A stretch of DNA of 22,833 nucleotides, taken from positions 1 through 22,833 of the forward strand of contig JBDRHL010000210.1 of assembly GCA_043816955.1 (NCBI GenBank), read 5' to 3'. This document shows positions 7,748 to 15,227 of this stretch, piece by piece (within the stretch, counting starts at the first letter, position 1; each line of letters opens with the position of its first letter). The stretch is from JBDRHL01 sp043816955 (GTDB taxonomy: Bacteria > Planctomycetota > Phycisphaerae > Sedimentisphaerales > CAYZTY01). The translations under genes and the position numbers were made by a program. The notes beneath the pieces were generated by a model. The model did no database searches and was not told where the DNA came from. It was given only the letters and a program-made list of their open reading frames with translations.

Positions 7748-7776
7748 TTGACAGGCAGTTGTAAAGTATTTACAAT
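7748..7776 (+). promoter_or_regulatory. Promoter of the RpiR-kinase-RLP operon
   Basis: TTGACA (7748-7753, perfect) and TACAAT (7771-7776, 5 of 6) are separated by 17 bases. Transcription would begin near 7783, about 70 bases before the regulator's ATG. It drives a long plus-strand gene run with no comparable promoter seen inside it. Confidence 0.75.
7759..7775. promoter_or_regulatory. Palindromic operator, RpiR/HexR type
   Basis: TTGTAAAGTATTTACAA is a perfect 7-base inverted repeat around GTA. It fills most of the -35/-10 spacer and covers the -10 of the regulator's own promoter, so a bound protein would block RNA polymerase. The inner part (TGTAA...TTACA) matches the known style of operators for HexR, an RpiR-family regulator. 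The first gene downstream encodes an RpiR-family protein, so autoregulated repression relieved by a sugar phosphate is the natural reading. Confidence 0.7.
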
Positions 7777-7853
7777 ATCGTATATAAAAAAAGTTAATAA
7801 TTTACGGAACACCGCAAGCTTATCTGTCTTTAATATATCGGGAAATCGTAACC

Positions 7854-8705
7854 ATGGCCGGGGTATTGATTAAAGTTAAGTCCCTCTATAAGAATCTGCC
7901 AAAGGCAGAAAAGTACATCGCTGATTATATACTCAGGCACCCTGAAAAAGTGCCGTTTCTGTCAGTATCAGAGCTGGCTGAAGCAACCAATGTAAGCGTG
8001 GCGTCAGTAAGCCGGCTTTCAAAGAAGCTTGGATGCGAGAACTTTCGGGATTTCAAGATAGAACTTGCCCAGGTAACATCCGAAAGCAATATCGGGGCCA
8101 TTTATCAGGCAATAACCCCCGATGACGGCGACAAGGAAATAATCGAAAAGGTGTTTCTGGGCAATATCAAGAGCCTTCAGGATACTTTGAAGATAATCGA
8201 TCGTCGTGAACTGTTACAGGCGGCCAGGGCGATTTCGAAGTGTTCGAAGGTGGTGTTTTTCGGTATCGGCAGCAGCGGTCATATCGCCATGGACGCTGCC
8301 CTGAGATTTACACTTTTGGATATCCAGGCCGATGCCTATAACGACCCGCAGCAAATGCTTATCCAGGCTCTGCGGATGAAAAAATCGGAAGTTGCGGTCG
8401 GTTTTTCTCATTCGGGCCGTTCGAAAATTACAATTGAGGCTATCAAGTGCGCCGGCGAAAACGGATCAACGACTATCGGCGTATCCAATTATCTGGAATC
8501 GCCTTTGCACGCTGTCAGCAATGTATTTATCTGCACCTCGTTTTCGGAAAGTCGGGTCAAGGTAGCCGCTTTATCTTCGAGAATCGCCCAGATGTGTATA
8601 TTGGATGCGATGTACCTTCTGGTTGCTCATTATAAAAAAACCTTTAACAAGGCCGAGTTATTCAACGGTTATGCTGAAAAGTTTCTGAGGGTTCCGGAAA
8701 AATGA
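7854..8705 (+). CDS. RpiR-family transcriptional regulator (HTH plus SIS)
   Basis: This protein (283 residues) has an N-terminal RpiR-type helix-turn-helix domain (about 1-77, with 'SELAEATNVSVASVSRLSKKLGC' spanning the recognition helices). A sugar-isomerase (SIS) domain follows at about 110-260, with 'VFFGIGSSGHIAMDAALRF' and 'GFSHSGRSK' forming the sugar-phosphate pocket. Family members sense phosphosugars and act as repressors or activators of neighbouring catabolic genes. It is the first gene of the plus-strand operon and overlaps the kinase by four bases (ATGA), so regulator and pathway are made together. The likely site of action is the palindrome at 7759-7775. The ribosome-binding site is weak (GGGAAA, about eleven bases upstream), as expected for a regulator made in small amounts. 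Confidence 0.93.
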   Translation: MAGVLIKVKSLYKNLPKAEKYIADYILRHPEKVPFLSVSELAEATNVSVASVSRLSKKLGCENFRDFKIELAQVTSESNIGAIYQAITPDDGDKEIIEKVFLGNIKSLQDTLKIIDRRELLQAARAISKCSKVVFFGIGSSGHIAMDAALRFTLLDIQADAYNDPQQMLIQALRMKKSEVAVGFSHSGRSKITIEAIKCAGENGSTTIGVSNYLESPLHAVSNVFICTSFSESRVKVAALSSRIAQMCILDAMYLLVAHYKKTFNKAELFNGYAEKFLRVPEK

Positions 8706-10198
8706 AAAACTCCGCCATAACATATCTTGCGCTGGATTTAGGCGCCAGCAGCGGAAGGGCGATAGCGGGCACGCTTGATAAAGGTATGCTTTCCATTAAG
8801 CCTGTCAACCGATTCACTAACGGCTATTTCGAGCTTGGCGAGACGCTTTACTGGAATTTTATCGGTTTGTGGGCCGACGTTGTCCAGTCGATGAAGCGGT
8901 GCGCAGAACTTGGATACACTAAGTTAGCAGGAATCGGGGTTAATACGTGGGGGGTTGATTATGGCTTGATAGGCAGCGACGGGCAATTAGTTTCGAATCC
9001 GGTTTGCTATCGGGACAAGAGCACCAAAGGTATGCCTGAGGTTATCGCATCGAAGATAAGTGATGAACAGATTTATAAAATAACCGGACTTGCGCCCGGC
9101 AGAGTTGCGACCCTGCCGCAACTGGTCGCGGTTTCACACGGTTCAGGTACATACAGGTTGAAGACAGCCAAAAGGCTTCTGATGATGCCTGGCCTTTTTC
9201 GTTATTTTCTCTGCGGTGATTGTTCCGTCGAATTGAGCGCTGCAGGCAGCAGCCTGATGCTGGACATTCGCAGTGGTAAATGGTCGACGAAAATACTGCG
9301 CAGTTTCGGCATCCCTGCCGGACTTTTACCGGATGTTATAAAGCCGGGCAGGATCGTGGGTAAACTCAAAGCGGCACTTGCCGGACAGACTGGACTGAAT
9401 CAGGCGCCTATCGTTGCGGTGGCAGGCCATGATACCCTGTCAGCAGGTGCCGCTATTCCATATATTGATGATGATTGTGCATTTATTATTTGCGGGACAT
9501 GGTCGGTAGCAGGGCAGATTCTTGATAGGCCGATTACGACTTTGCAGGCCCTGCGTCATGGTTTTGTAAACGAGCCGGGCCTGGAGAGTATTCTTTTCGC
9601 ACGGAATATGATGGGGCTTTTTGTTTTTGAGGCTCTTCATCGCTCACTGGAGCGTAAGGGGGAAAAGGTAAGTTATGCTGCGATGGTAAAGGCAGCTTCG
9701 GCAGCGAAGCCTTTCAAGGGTTTTCTCGATATGAATTCGCCGCTGTTTTTTGTTACAGCCGACCCGGAGGAAGATGTTAAGAAGTTTCTGAGCGGCACCT
9801 GCCAGAAAGTCTCGCTGAAGAAGGGAGAACTGATACGGTCGATCCTTGAGGGGCTGGCGTTCAGCTATCGTGAAGCTTTACAGCAGCTTGGTGAGATTAC
9901 AGGCAATAAGCTTAACCGGATTTGCCTGGTCGGGGGAGGAACACGCAATAACCTTCTTTGTCAGATGGCAGCAGACGCAACCGGCCTGGAAGTGCTTGCT
10001 GGTCCTGCAGAAGCTACTATAGCGGGTAATTTAGGCGTCCAGGCACTGGCAACAGGCCTGTTGAAAACACCGACAGATATTCGAGAGCTTGTAAGGCGAT
10101 CTTTTAAGATTGATATATACAAACCCGAAAATACCCAGCTCTGGGTAAAGCATTATGACAAATATATGGACATCAGAAAGAAATCGAAAAATATCTAA
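8702..10198 (+). CDS. FGGY-family sugar kinase, rhamnulokinase-like
   Basis: This 498-residue protein is an ATP-dependent carbohydrate kinase of the FGGY family. It is closest in style to rhamnulokinase RhaB: 'LDLGASSGRA' at 11-20, 'GVNTWGVDYGL' with the catalytic Asp, 'NPVCYRDKST', 'GHDTLSAGAA', 'CGTWSVAG', and 'LVGGGTRNNLLCQMAADATG' near the C-terminus for adenosine binding. Rhamnulokinase phosphorylates C1 of a ketose; here the product is probably the phosphorylated compound used by the RuBisCO-like protein encoded just 20 bases downstream. No rhamnose isomerase (RhaA) or rhamnulose-phosphate aldolase (RhaD) is nearby, so ordinary L-rhamnose breakdown is not indicated. The substrate could be a ketopentose, a deoxyketose or a branched ketose. 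Confidence 0.9.
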   Translation: MKNSAITYLALDLGASSGRAIAGTLDKGMLSIKPVNRFTNGYFELGETLYWNFIGLWADVVQSMKRCAELGYTKLAGIGVNTWGVDYGLIGSDGQLVSNPVCYRDKSTKGMPEVIASKISDEQIYKITGLAPGRVATLPQLVAVSHGSGTYRLKTAKRLLMMPGLFRYFLCGDCSVELSAAGSSLMLDIRSGKWSTKILRSFGIPAGLLPDVIKPGRIVGKLKAALAGQTGLNQAPIVAVAGHDTLSAGAAIPYIDDDCAFIICGTWSVAGQILDRPITTLQALRHGFVNEPGLESILFARNMMGLFVFEALHRSLERKGEKVSYAAMVKAASAAKPFKGFLDMNSPLFFVTADPEEDVKKFLSGTCQKVSLKKGELIRSILEGLAFSYREALQQLGEITGNKLNRICLVGGGTRNNLLCQMAADATGLEVLAGPAEATIAGNLGVQALATGLLKTPTDIRELVRRSFKIDIYKPENTQLWVKHYDKYMDIRKKSKNI

Positions 10199-10218
10199 TT
10201 CAAAATGAAGGAGTTGCT

Positions 10219-11565
10219 ATGAAACGTTATTATGATTCGGAAATATTTCACCAGATGCTTGACGGCATCGATCTGGATAACCATGTTATCGCTTCGTATT
10301 ATCTCAAAGACCGCCTTGAAGGGGAAAAGTTTCTTGATCACCTGGCTTTGGTCCAGGCGATGGGTCTGGAAGGTTCGACCGGAACATGGGAAAAAGTCGA
10401 GGAGGACACCGAAGAGGTTCGAAAGGCCATGTCAAGCAAGATGGTAGGCTATCATGAAATCCCCTGCGAGGACAGATATACCAAGTCAGCGGTTGTTCAG
10501 CTTGCATTTCCGATTCGCGCCTGGGGGGACAATGTGCCAATGATGCTTCTGGCGATAGCGGGTAACTGCTTTGCTTATTCGAAGAATATAATGCTTACCG
10601 ATCTTTTCATTGGCAAAAACCTTCTTAAAAAATTCAAGGGACCCAAATTCGGCGTTGACGGCGTACGTAAACTCACAGGCGTAAAGGAACGCCCCCTCTC
10701 GTTACATATCATCAAGCCAAAAATGGGCATGACGCCTGAACAAACGGCAAATCAGGTTAGATTGACTCTGGCAGGCGGTGCTGATATGTGCAAAGACGAT
10801 GAAATGCTTTCCGATGCCTATAACAACACGATGGAGCAGCGGCTGCCTCTGGTTATGAACGAAATTAACAAGGTCGCCGACAAAACGGGCAGGAAGATGA
10901 TTTATCTGTGCAGCATTACCGACGAGCCGAGTAAGTTAATGGATAAAGCACGCCGTGCAATAGACCTCGGCGCAAATGGCTTGTTGGTGGCATATTCAGC
11001 AGGGCTGGCTACATTGAGAGAATTGACATCTCATCCTGACATCAACGTTCCCGTCATGCTTCATGCCTCACACATGATAGCGATGATGAAGCAGATTGCC
11101 TGGCCGGTGCTGGCAAAATTATGCCGTCTTTGCGGTGCCGACCTGATGCTTACGCCGACGATGTGGTCGTCTATCCCAATGGTCTCATCGGAAGAGGGTT
11201 TGCGCACCTCATTTGTAAAGCTTGCCCCGTGGGGTCATATCAAGCGGACTTTCCCGATGCCCTGTGCCGGTGTATATCCGGGTGTAGCTGAAGTTATTAT
11301 TGGTGACTATGGGCCGGATATTGTTATCCCCGCAGGCGGCGGGATGCTCGGCCATCCCGATGGTTATACCGCTGGGGCACAGGCCTGGCAGCAGGCAATA
11401 GCGGCTGTTATGGAAGGAATTCCGCTTCCGGAAGCAGCAGGAAAACCTGAAAACAAGGCTCTTCGTTCCGCTCTGGAAAAATGGGGGTATATGGAAAGGC
11501 TGAAAGCTCCATGGCTTCGACTTGCGCCTGAGTATCAGCCAAAGCCTATGAAGTTTGACGATTAG
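10219..11565 (+). CDS. RuBisCO-like protein (form IV type)
   Basis: This 448-residue protein has the RuBisCO large-subunit fold without an intact carboxylase active site. Kept residues include Glu51 ('LEGSTGTW'), Asn116 ('AGNCF'), Lys166 and Lys168 ('IIKPKMG'), and the metal triad Lys192-Asp194-Glu195 ('CKDDE', with the carbamylatable lysine). The double glycine 'AGGGMLGHP' (372-380) is also kept. Changed residues include the loop-6 catalytic Lys334 (region 312-325 'TPTMWSSIPMVSS' has no Lys) and the His294-Arg295 pair ('LHASH'). The equivalents of His327 and Ser379 are also lost. Known form IV proteins are enolases or tautomerases (MtnW), or decarboxylases/hydrolases of 3-oxo-isoapionate 4-phosphate (OiaX, OiaT). 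Enolate chemistry on a phosphosugar fits here; CO2 fixation does not. GGAG precedes the ATG. Confidence 0.92.
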   Translation: MKRYYDSEIFHQMLDGIDLDNHVIASYYLKDRLEGEKFLDHLALVQAMGLEGSTGTWEKVEEDTEEVRKAMSSKMVGYHEIPCEDRYTKSAVVQLAFPIRAWGDNVPMMLLAIAGNCFAYSKNIMLTDLFIGKNLLKKFKGPKFGVDGVRKLTGVKERPLSLHIIKPKMGMTPEQTANQVRLTLAGGADMCKDDEMLSDAYNNTMEQRLPLVMNEINKVADKTGRKMIYLCSITDEPSKLMDKARRAIDLGANGLLVAYSAGLATLRELTSHPDINVPVMLHASHMIAMMKQIAWPVLAKLCRLCGADLMLTPTMWSSIPMVSSEEGLRTSFVKLAPWGHIKRTFPMPCAGVYPGVAEVIIGDYGPDIVIPAGGGMLGHPDGYTAGAQAWQQAIAAVMEGIPLPEAAGKPENKALRSALEKWGYMERLKAPWLRLAPEYQPKPMKFDD

Positions 11566-11591
11566 TCTGGATATTATGAGGAGTATCGCTT

Positions 11592-11846
11592 ATGGCGGTT
11601 GAAATAAAAATGCCTGACTTAGGCACCACTGTAGAGCAGGTTACAGTTACGAAATGGTTGAAACAAATCGGTGATGAAGTGAAGCGCGGCGATTCTCTGT
11701 GTGAAGTTGAGACAGACAAGGCAACAACAGAACTGGAATCGGCAGCGCAAGGCGTTTTGCTGAAGCAGGTTGTTCAGGAAGGAACTGAGATTTCGGTTGG
11801 AGATTTAATCGCCTACATAGGTGAGCCAGGCGAGATTGTTGCTTGA
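11592..11846 (+). CDS. Free-standing lipoyl-domain protein
   Basis: At 84 residues this is a single biotinyl/lipoyl domain and nothing else. It begins 'IKMPDLGTTVEQ' and carries the modification site 'ETDKATTE', with Lys43 the expected lipoylated residue; Asp-Lys-Ala is the signature of lipoyl rather than biotinyl domains. Normal E2 subunits continue into a subunit-binding domain and a large acyltransferase domain, both absent here, and no E2 catalytic domain or E3 is encoded in the window. GAGGAG lies eight bases before the ATG. It sits immediately before E1-alpha and E1-beta, so it is probably the swinging-arm partner that accepts the acyl group from the E1 ThDP adduct. What takes the acyl group off the lipoyl arm is unknown. 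Confidence 0.93.
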   Translation: MAVEIKMPDLGTTVEQVTVTKWLKQIGDEVKRGDSLCEVETDKATTELESAAQGVLLKQVVQEGTEISVGDLIAYIGEPGEIVA

Positions 11847-11857
11847 CTGGAGATACT

Positions 11858-12829
11858 GTGACTAAATATTCGAAGGAATTTTTGTTGAGGATTTATCGCA
11901 CCATGGTGCTCATCCGGCAGTTTGAGGAACGGGTCAAATATCTGTTCCTCGAAGGGATTATGCCGGGGACTATCCATCAATATCAGGGGCAGGAGGCCTG
12001 TTCGGTTGGAGTTTGTTCAGCGTTAAATGAAGACGATGTTATTACTTCAACGCACCGGCCGCACGGACATGCCATTGCCAGGGGAGTCTCGATTCAGTCC
12101 ATGATGGACGAACTTTTTGGCAAGGTGAGCGGCTGCTGCAAAGGCAAAGGCGGCTCAATGCACATCGGCGATCTGAGCAGGGGAATGATGCCGGCGATAG
12201 CAATTGTAGGCGGTAATTTGCCCCTGGCAGCGGGAGCAGCTTTGGCGTTTAAGATGCGAAAGGAAAAGAGAGTTGCTGTTTCGTTTATGGGTGACGGAGC
12301 AACCAACGAAGGCATATTCCATGAATCACTTAACATGGCTGCGTTGTGGCAGTTGCCGGTAGTTTTCGTTGTTGAGAACAATCTTTACGGGGCGTCCACG
12401 CACATCAGTCTTACCCTGCGGACAAAAACGATTTCAGAGCGGGCGTCAATTTACAAAATGCCGGGGCTGACGGTGGACGGCAATAACCCTCTGGTAGTCT
12501 ATGAAGCCGCAAAAGAAGCAGTTGAAAGGGCAAGAGCCGGCAAAGGGCCGACCCTGCTGGAGCTTATGACCTATCGTATCACGGGCCATTCCCGCAGGGA
12601 CCCCGCACTTTATCAACCGAAAGAGGAAAAGCTCAAAGCCAAAGAGAATGAGCCGATAGGACGTTTTGCCAAATACCTTATCGAGCAAAAAGTTGTTGAC
12701 CGGACGCTGCTCGATGAAATCAGCAGGCAGATCGATGAGGAAATCGAACAGGCTGTCAAGGCCGCTATGGCAGCACCTGAACCAAAACCTGAAGATGCCC
12801 TTGAGGATGTTTTCGTGGAGCCTGTATGA
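11858..12829 (+). CDS. ThDP-dependent dehydrogenase E1-alpha subunit (AcoA/PdhA type)
   Basis: This 323-residue protein is the alpha subunit of a heterotetrameric E1, the part that decarboxylates a 2-oxoacid or cleaves acetoin on thiamine diphosphate. The ThDP motif runs from 'GDG' (145-147) to 'ENN' (173-175). 'STHRPHGHAIARG' and 'KGKGGSMHIGDLSRGM' are close to acetoin dehydrogenase AcoA. I chose GTG at 11858 because GGAG (11849-11852) lies five bases upstream; an in-frame TTG at 11843 would have its SD inside the coding region. It overlaps E1-beta by four bases (ATGA). Substrate is unknown: acetoin-type chemistry suggests a hydroxyketone or diketone derived from the sugar, but a 2-oxoacid is equally possible. 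Confidence 0.92.
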   Translation: MTKYSKEFLLRIYRTMVLIRQFEERVKYLFLEGIMPGTIHQYQGQEACSVGVCSALNEDDVITSTHRPHGHAIARGVSIQSMMDELFGKVSGCCKGKGGSMHIGDLSRGMMPAIAIVGGNLPLAAGAALAFKMRKEKRVAVSFMGDGATNEGIFHESLNMAALWQLPVVFVVENNLYGASTHISLTLRTKTISERASIYKMPGLTVDGNNPLVVYEAAKEAVERARAGKGPTLLELMTYRITGHSRRDPALYQPKEEKLKAKENEPIGRFAKYLIEQKVVDRTLLDEISRQIDEEIEQAVKAAMAAPEPKPEDALEDVFVEPV

Positions 12830-13842
12830 AAAAATTAAGTATCGCTGAAGCGCTGCGTGAAGGGATACGCCGGGAAATGGCCCGGGATGAGCGCGTCTTC
12901 TGTATCGGTGAAGATATAGCGATTCCGGGCGGATGGGGTGGGGCATTTACCGTTACACTGGGATTGGAGAAGGAGTTCAAAGAACGATTGTTCAATACCC
13001 CGATTGCCGAAGCGGGGCTGATGGGAATAGCATGCGGTGCAGCGGTGATGGGGATGCGGCCTATCGCAGATGTGCAGTACAGTGATTTTCTCTTTTGTGC
13101 CATGGACCAGGTCTGCAACAATATCGCCAAGCTTCGGTATATGTCAGGTGGAAAGCTGAAGGTCCCGATCGTTCTGCGTGCGCCGGTAGGTGTTACAGGA
13201 CGCGGCTCACAGCATGCCCAGAATATGGAAACATTCTTCATGCCCCTGCAGGGGGTTAAGATCACCTGTCCGGCGACGGCTTACGATGCCTTGGGGCTGC
13301 TTCGCACCGCGGTCCGCTGCGATGATCCTGTTATGATATTCGAACATAAACTGCTTTACGGATCGAAAGGCGCTCGAGCAGAATCAGGAGCTATTGATGC
13401 CTCCAGCGAGATTCCGGACGAGGATTATACCATCCCGCTCGGCAATGCAGTGGTGCGAAAAGAGGGAAAGGATGTAACGCTGATCGGCACACTGCTTATG
13501 ATGCATCGATGTATGCAGGCGGCGGATATGCTGGAAAGAGAGGGTATCAACGCAGAGGTAATCGATCCCCGCAGCCTGGTTCCTTTTGACTGGGAGACGG
13601 TAAAGGCCTCGCTGGCGAAGACCGGCAGGCTGATTACGGTCGAGGAAAGTCCGAGGCGTTCGGGGATAGGTGCAGAGATAGTGGCTACGATAGCCGAGGA
13701 ATATTCGCATCTGTTGAAGGCGCCTCCCATGCGGGTTGCCGCTGCCAATACTGTCGTTCCATTTTCCCCGCCCATGGAAAAGTTTTATCTGCCAGGTATA
13801 GAAAAGATTGTGCAAGCTGTTCGGCGGGTTTGTTCGGCTTAA
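12826..13842 (+). CDS. ThDP-dependent dehydrogenase E1-beta subunit (AcoB/PdhB type)
   Basis: This is the beta subunit (338 residues) that completes the ThDP site with E1-alpha. The conserved catalytic Glu62 is in 'NTPIAEAGLMG', followed by 'RPIADVQYSDFLFCAMDQ', the family's 'RAPVGVTGRGSQHAQNME' segment and a C-terminal transketolase domain ('LITVEESPRRSGIGAEI'). Length and motifs are those of a full, functional subunit. It is translationally coupled to E1-alpha by the ATGA overlap and is followed after 17 bases by the aminotransferase. Together with the free lipoyl domain it makes only half of a normal dehydrogenase complex; E2 acyltransferase and E3 must come from elsewhere, or the cycle ends differently. 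Confidence 0.93.
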   Translation: MKKLSIAEALREGIRREMARDERVFCIGEDIAIPGGWGGAFTVTLGLEKEFKERLFNTPIAEAGLMGIACGAAVMGMRPIADVQYSDFLFCAMDQVCNNIAKLRYMSGGKLKVPIVLRAPVGVTGRGSQHAQNMETFFMPLQGVKITCPATAYDALGLLRTAVRCDDPVMIFEHKLLYGSKGARAESGAIDASSEIPDEDYTIPLGNAVVRKEGKDVTLIGTLLMMHRCMQAADMLEREGINAEVIDPRSLVPFDWETVKASLAKTGRLITVEESPRRSGIGAEIVATIAEEYSHLLKAPPMRVAAANTVVPFSPPMEKFYLPGIEKIVQAVRRVCSA

Positions 13843-13859
13843 TACCTTTGGAGAAGTAC

Positions 13860-15194
13860 ATGGATCCACTAATGGAAAAAATTTACAGCCTGACGGAAAA
13901 GGAATGTGAACAATGCGCTAAACATGTCATGTTAGGCGGCGGCACACGAGGAGGGCCTCTTCTTGTTCGTGGCAAAGGGATCCGGGTGTATGACCCGGCA
14001 GGCAGGGAATATATCGACTGTACCAGCCAGAGCTGGGCGATGTACCTCGGTTTTGCCAACGAGACTATCAACCGGGTTGTCGCTGAGCAGATGGAAAAAA
14101 TGTCGCATGTGCACCAGGGGTTTGACACGATGCCAAGATTTTATCTTGCCCGAAAACTGGCGCAGCTTGCGCCGGGCGATCTGAACCGGGTTTCCTTTAC
14201 AGTGGGGGGCGGCGCGGCATGTGAAGCGGCAATGAAAATCGCGTATAAGAATACTCAGCCTGCTCGTGATTTTATCTGTTTATACGACAGCTACCACGGG
14301 ACAACTTTGGCTACAATGGGTTCTTCGTGGATTTCAACCCGCGCAGCAGGAAAGCTTGTGGGAGGAAGCCGATTCCTCGGTCTTACTCGACCTTTTATAC
14401 GAGTGCCTAATCCTTACTGCTATCGTTGTCCGCTAGGCCTGAAAAGAAAAAACTGCAATCTGGCCTGTGCACAGATGTTGCGCCTTACGCTGGAGCGCGG
14501 CATCGCAGGCAATGCCGCAGGTTTTATTATGGAGCCTATACAGGCCAGTGGCGGCCAGATAATACCGCCGAAGGAATATTTCCGCGAGATACGCAGTATT
14601 TGTGATGAGTTTTCCGTGCCGCTTATCTTTGATGAGATTCAGACCTATGCGCGAATCGGCGAATTTTTTGCAGCAGATTATTTTGGAGTTGTCCCGGATA
14701 TTATCTTTCTTGGCAAGGGACTTGGGGCCGGTCTGCCTATCGCGGCAGTGATCGTTTCGGACAAACTGAAAGGTTTCGATCTGGATGCCGAGGAACTGCA
14801 CACCTTCGCCAACAGCTCTGTCGCCCAGGTAGCAGCAGCCAAGCAGATTGAATTGCTGGAAAATGGTGTTCTGGAAAATGCCAGGCAGATGGGCAAATAT
14901 TTGTATGATGGTTTGAAAGAAATTCAGAAGGATTTTCCTGAAATAGGCGATATACGCCAGGCTGGTCTGCACATAGGCGTTGAATTGGTCAGGGATCCCC
15001 ATGACAAAGAGCCTCTGGCAAGAGAAGCTTTGCAGATTAAGTACAAGGCCATACAGCTTGGCCTTATCCTTGGAATGGCAGGGCCCAGAAAGCACATATT
15101 GAAGATTAAGCCTGCGCTGATTGTCAATCAGAGCGAATGTGATGAAATCCTCGATAAATTCCGCACTGCTCTGCAAACAGTGCTTCGTAAATAA
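13860..15194 (+). CDS. Class III PLP-dependent aminotransferase
   Basis: This is a fold-type I, subgroup II transaminase (GABA/ornithine aminotransferase relatives) of 444 residues. PLP-site residues are complete: 'YHG' at 145-147, Glu225, Asp258 in 'FDEIQ', and the Schiff-base Lys286 in 'GKGLGAGLP'. A four-cysteine motif, Cys187-x2-Cys190-x8-Cys199-x3-Cys203 ('PYCYRC...NCNLAC'), occurs in a subset of the family. I chose ATG 13860, with GGAG six bases upstream, over an in-frame ATG at 13830 that lies inside E1-beta. In this locus it could aminate an aldehyde or ketone product or deaminate an amino sugar derivative. Another option is that it supplies the oxo substrate of E1. Confidence 0.9.
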   Translation: MDPLMEKIYSLTEKECEQCAKHVMLGGGTRGGPLLVRGKGIRVYDPAGREYIDCTSQSWAMYLGFANETINRVVAEQMEKMSHVHQGFDTMPRFYLARKLAQLAPGDLNRVSFTVGGGAACEAAMKIAYKNTQPARDFICLYDSYHGTTLATMGSSWISTRAAGKLVGGSRFLGLTRPFIRVPNPYCYRCPLGLKRKNCNLACAQMLRLTLERGIAGNAAGFIMEPIQASGGQIIPPKEYFREIRSICDEFSVPLIFDEIQTYARIGEFFAADYFGVVPDIIFLGKGLGAGLPIAAVIVSDKLKGFDLDAEELHTFANSSVAQVAAAKQIELLENGVLENARQMGKYLYDGLKEIQKDFPEIGDIRQAGLHIGVELVRDPHDKEPLAREALQIKYKAIQLGLILGMAGPRKHILKIKPALIVNQSECDEILDKFRTALQTVLRK

Positions 15195-15227
15195 TAGAAT
15201 TTTGCAGGCATGCCGAAAGGTGTTGGT

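Noticed and set aside
8702..10198. Naming the kinase rhaB and the locus a rhamnose operon
   Set aside because: The kinase is rhamnulokinase-like, but no RhaA or RhaD homologue is present and the companion enzymes do not fit L-rhamnose breakdown.
10219..11565. True RuBisCO with CO2 fixation
   Set aside because: The loop-6 lysine and phosphate-binding His/Arg residues are absent by hand alignment, and no phosphoribulokinase or small subunit is nearby.
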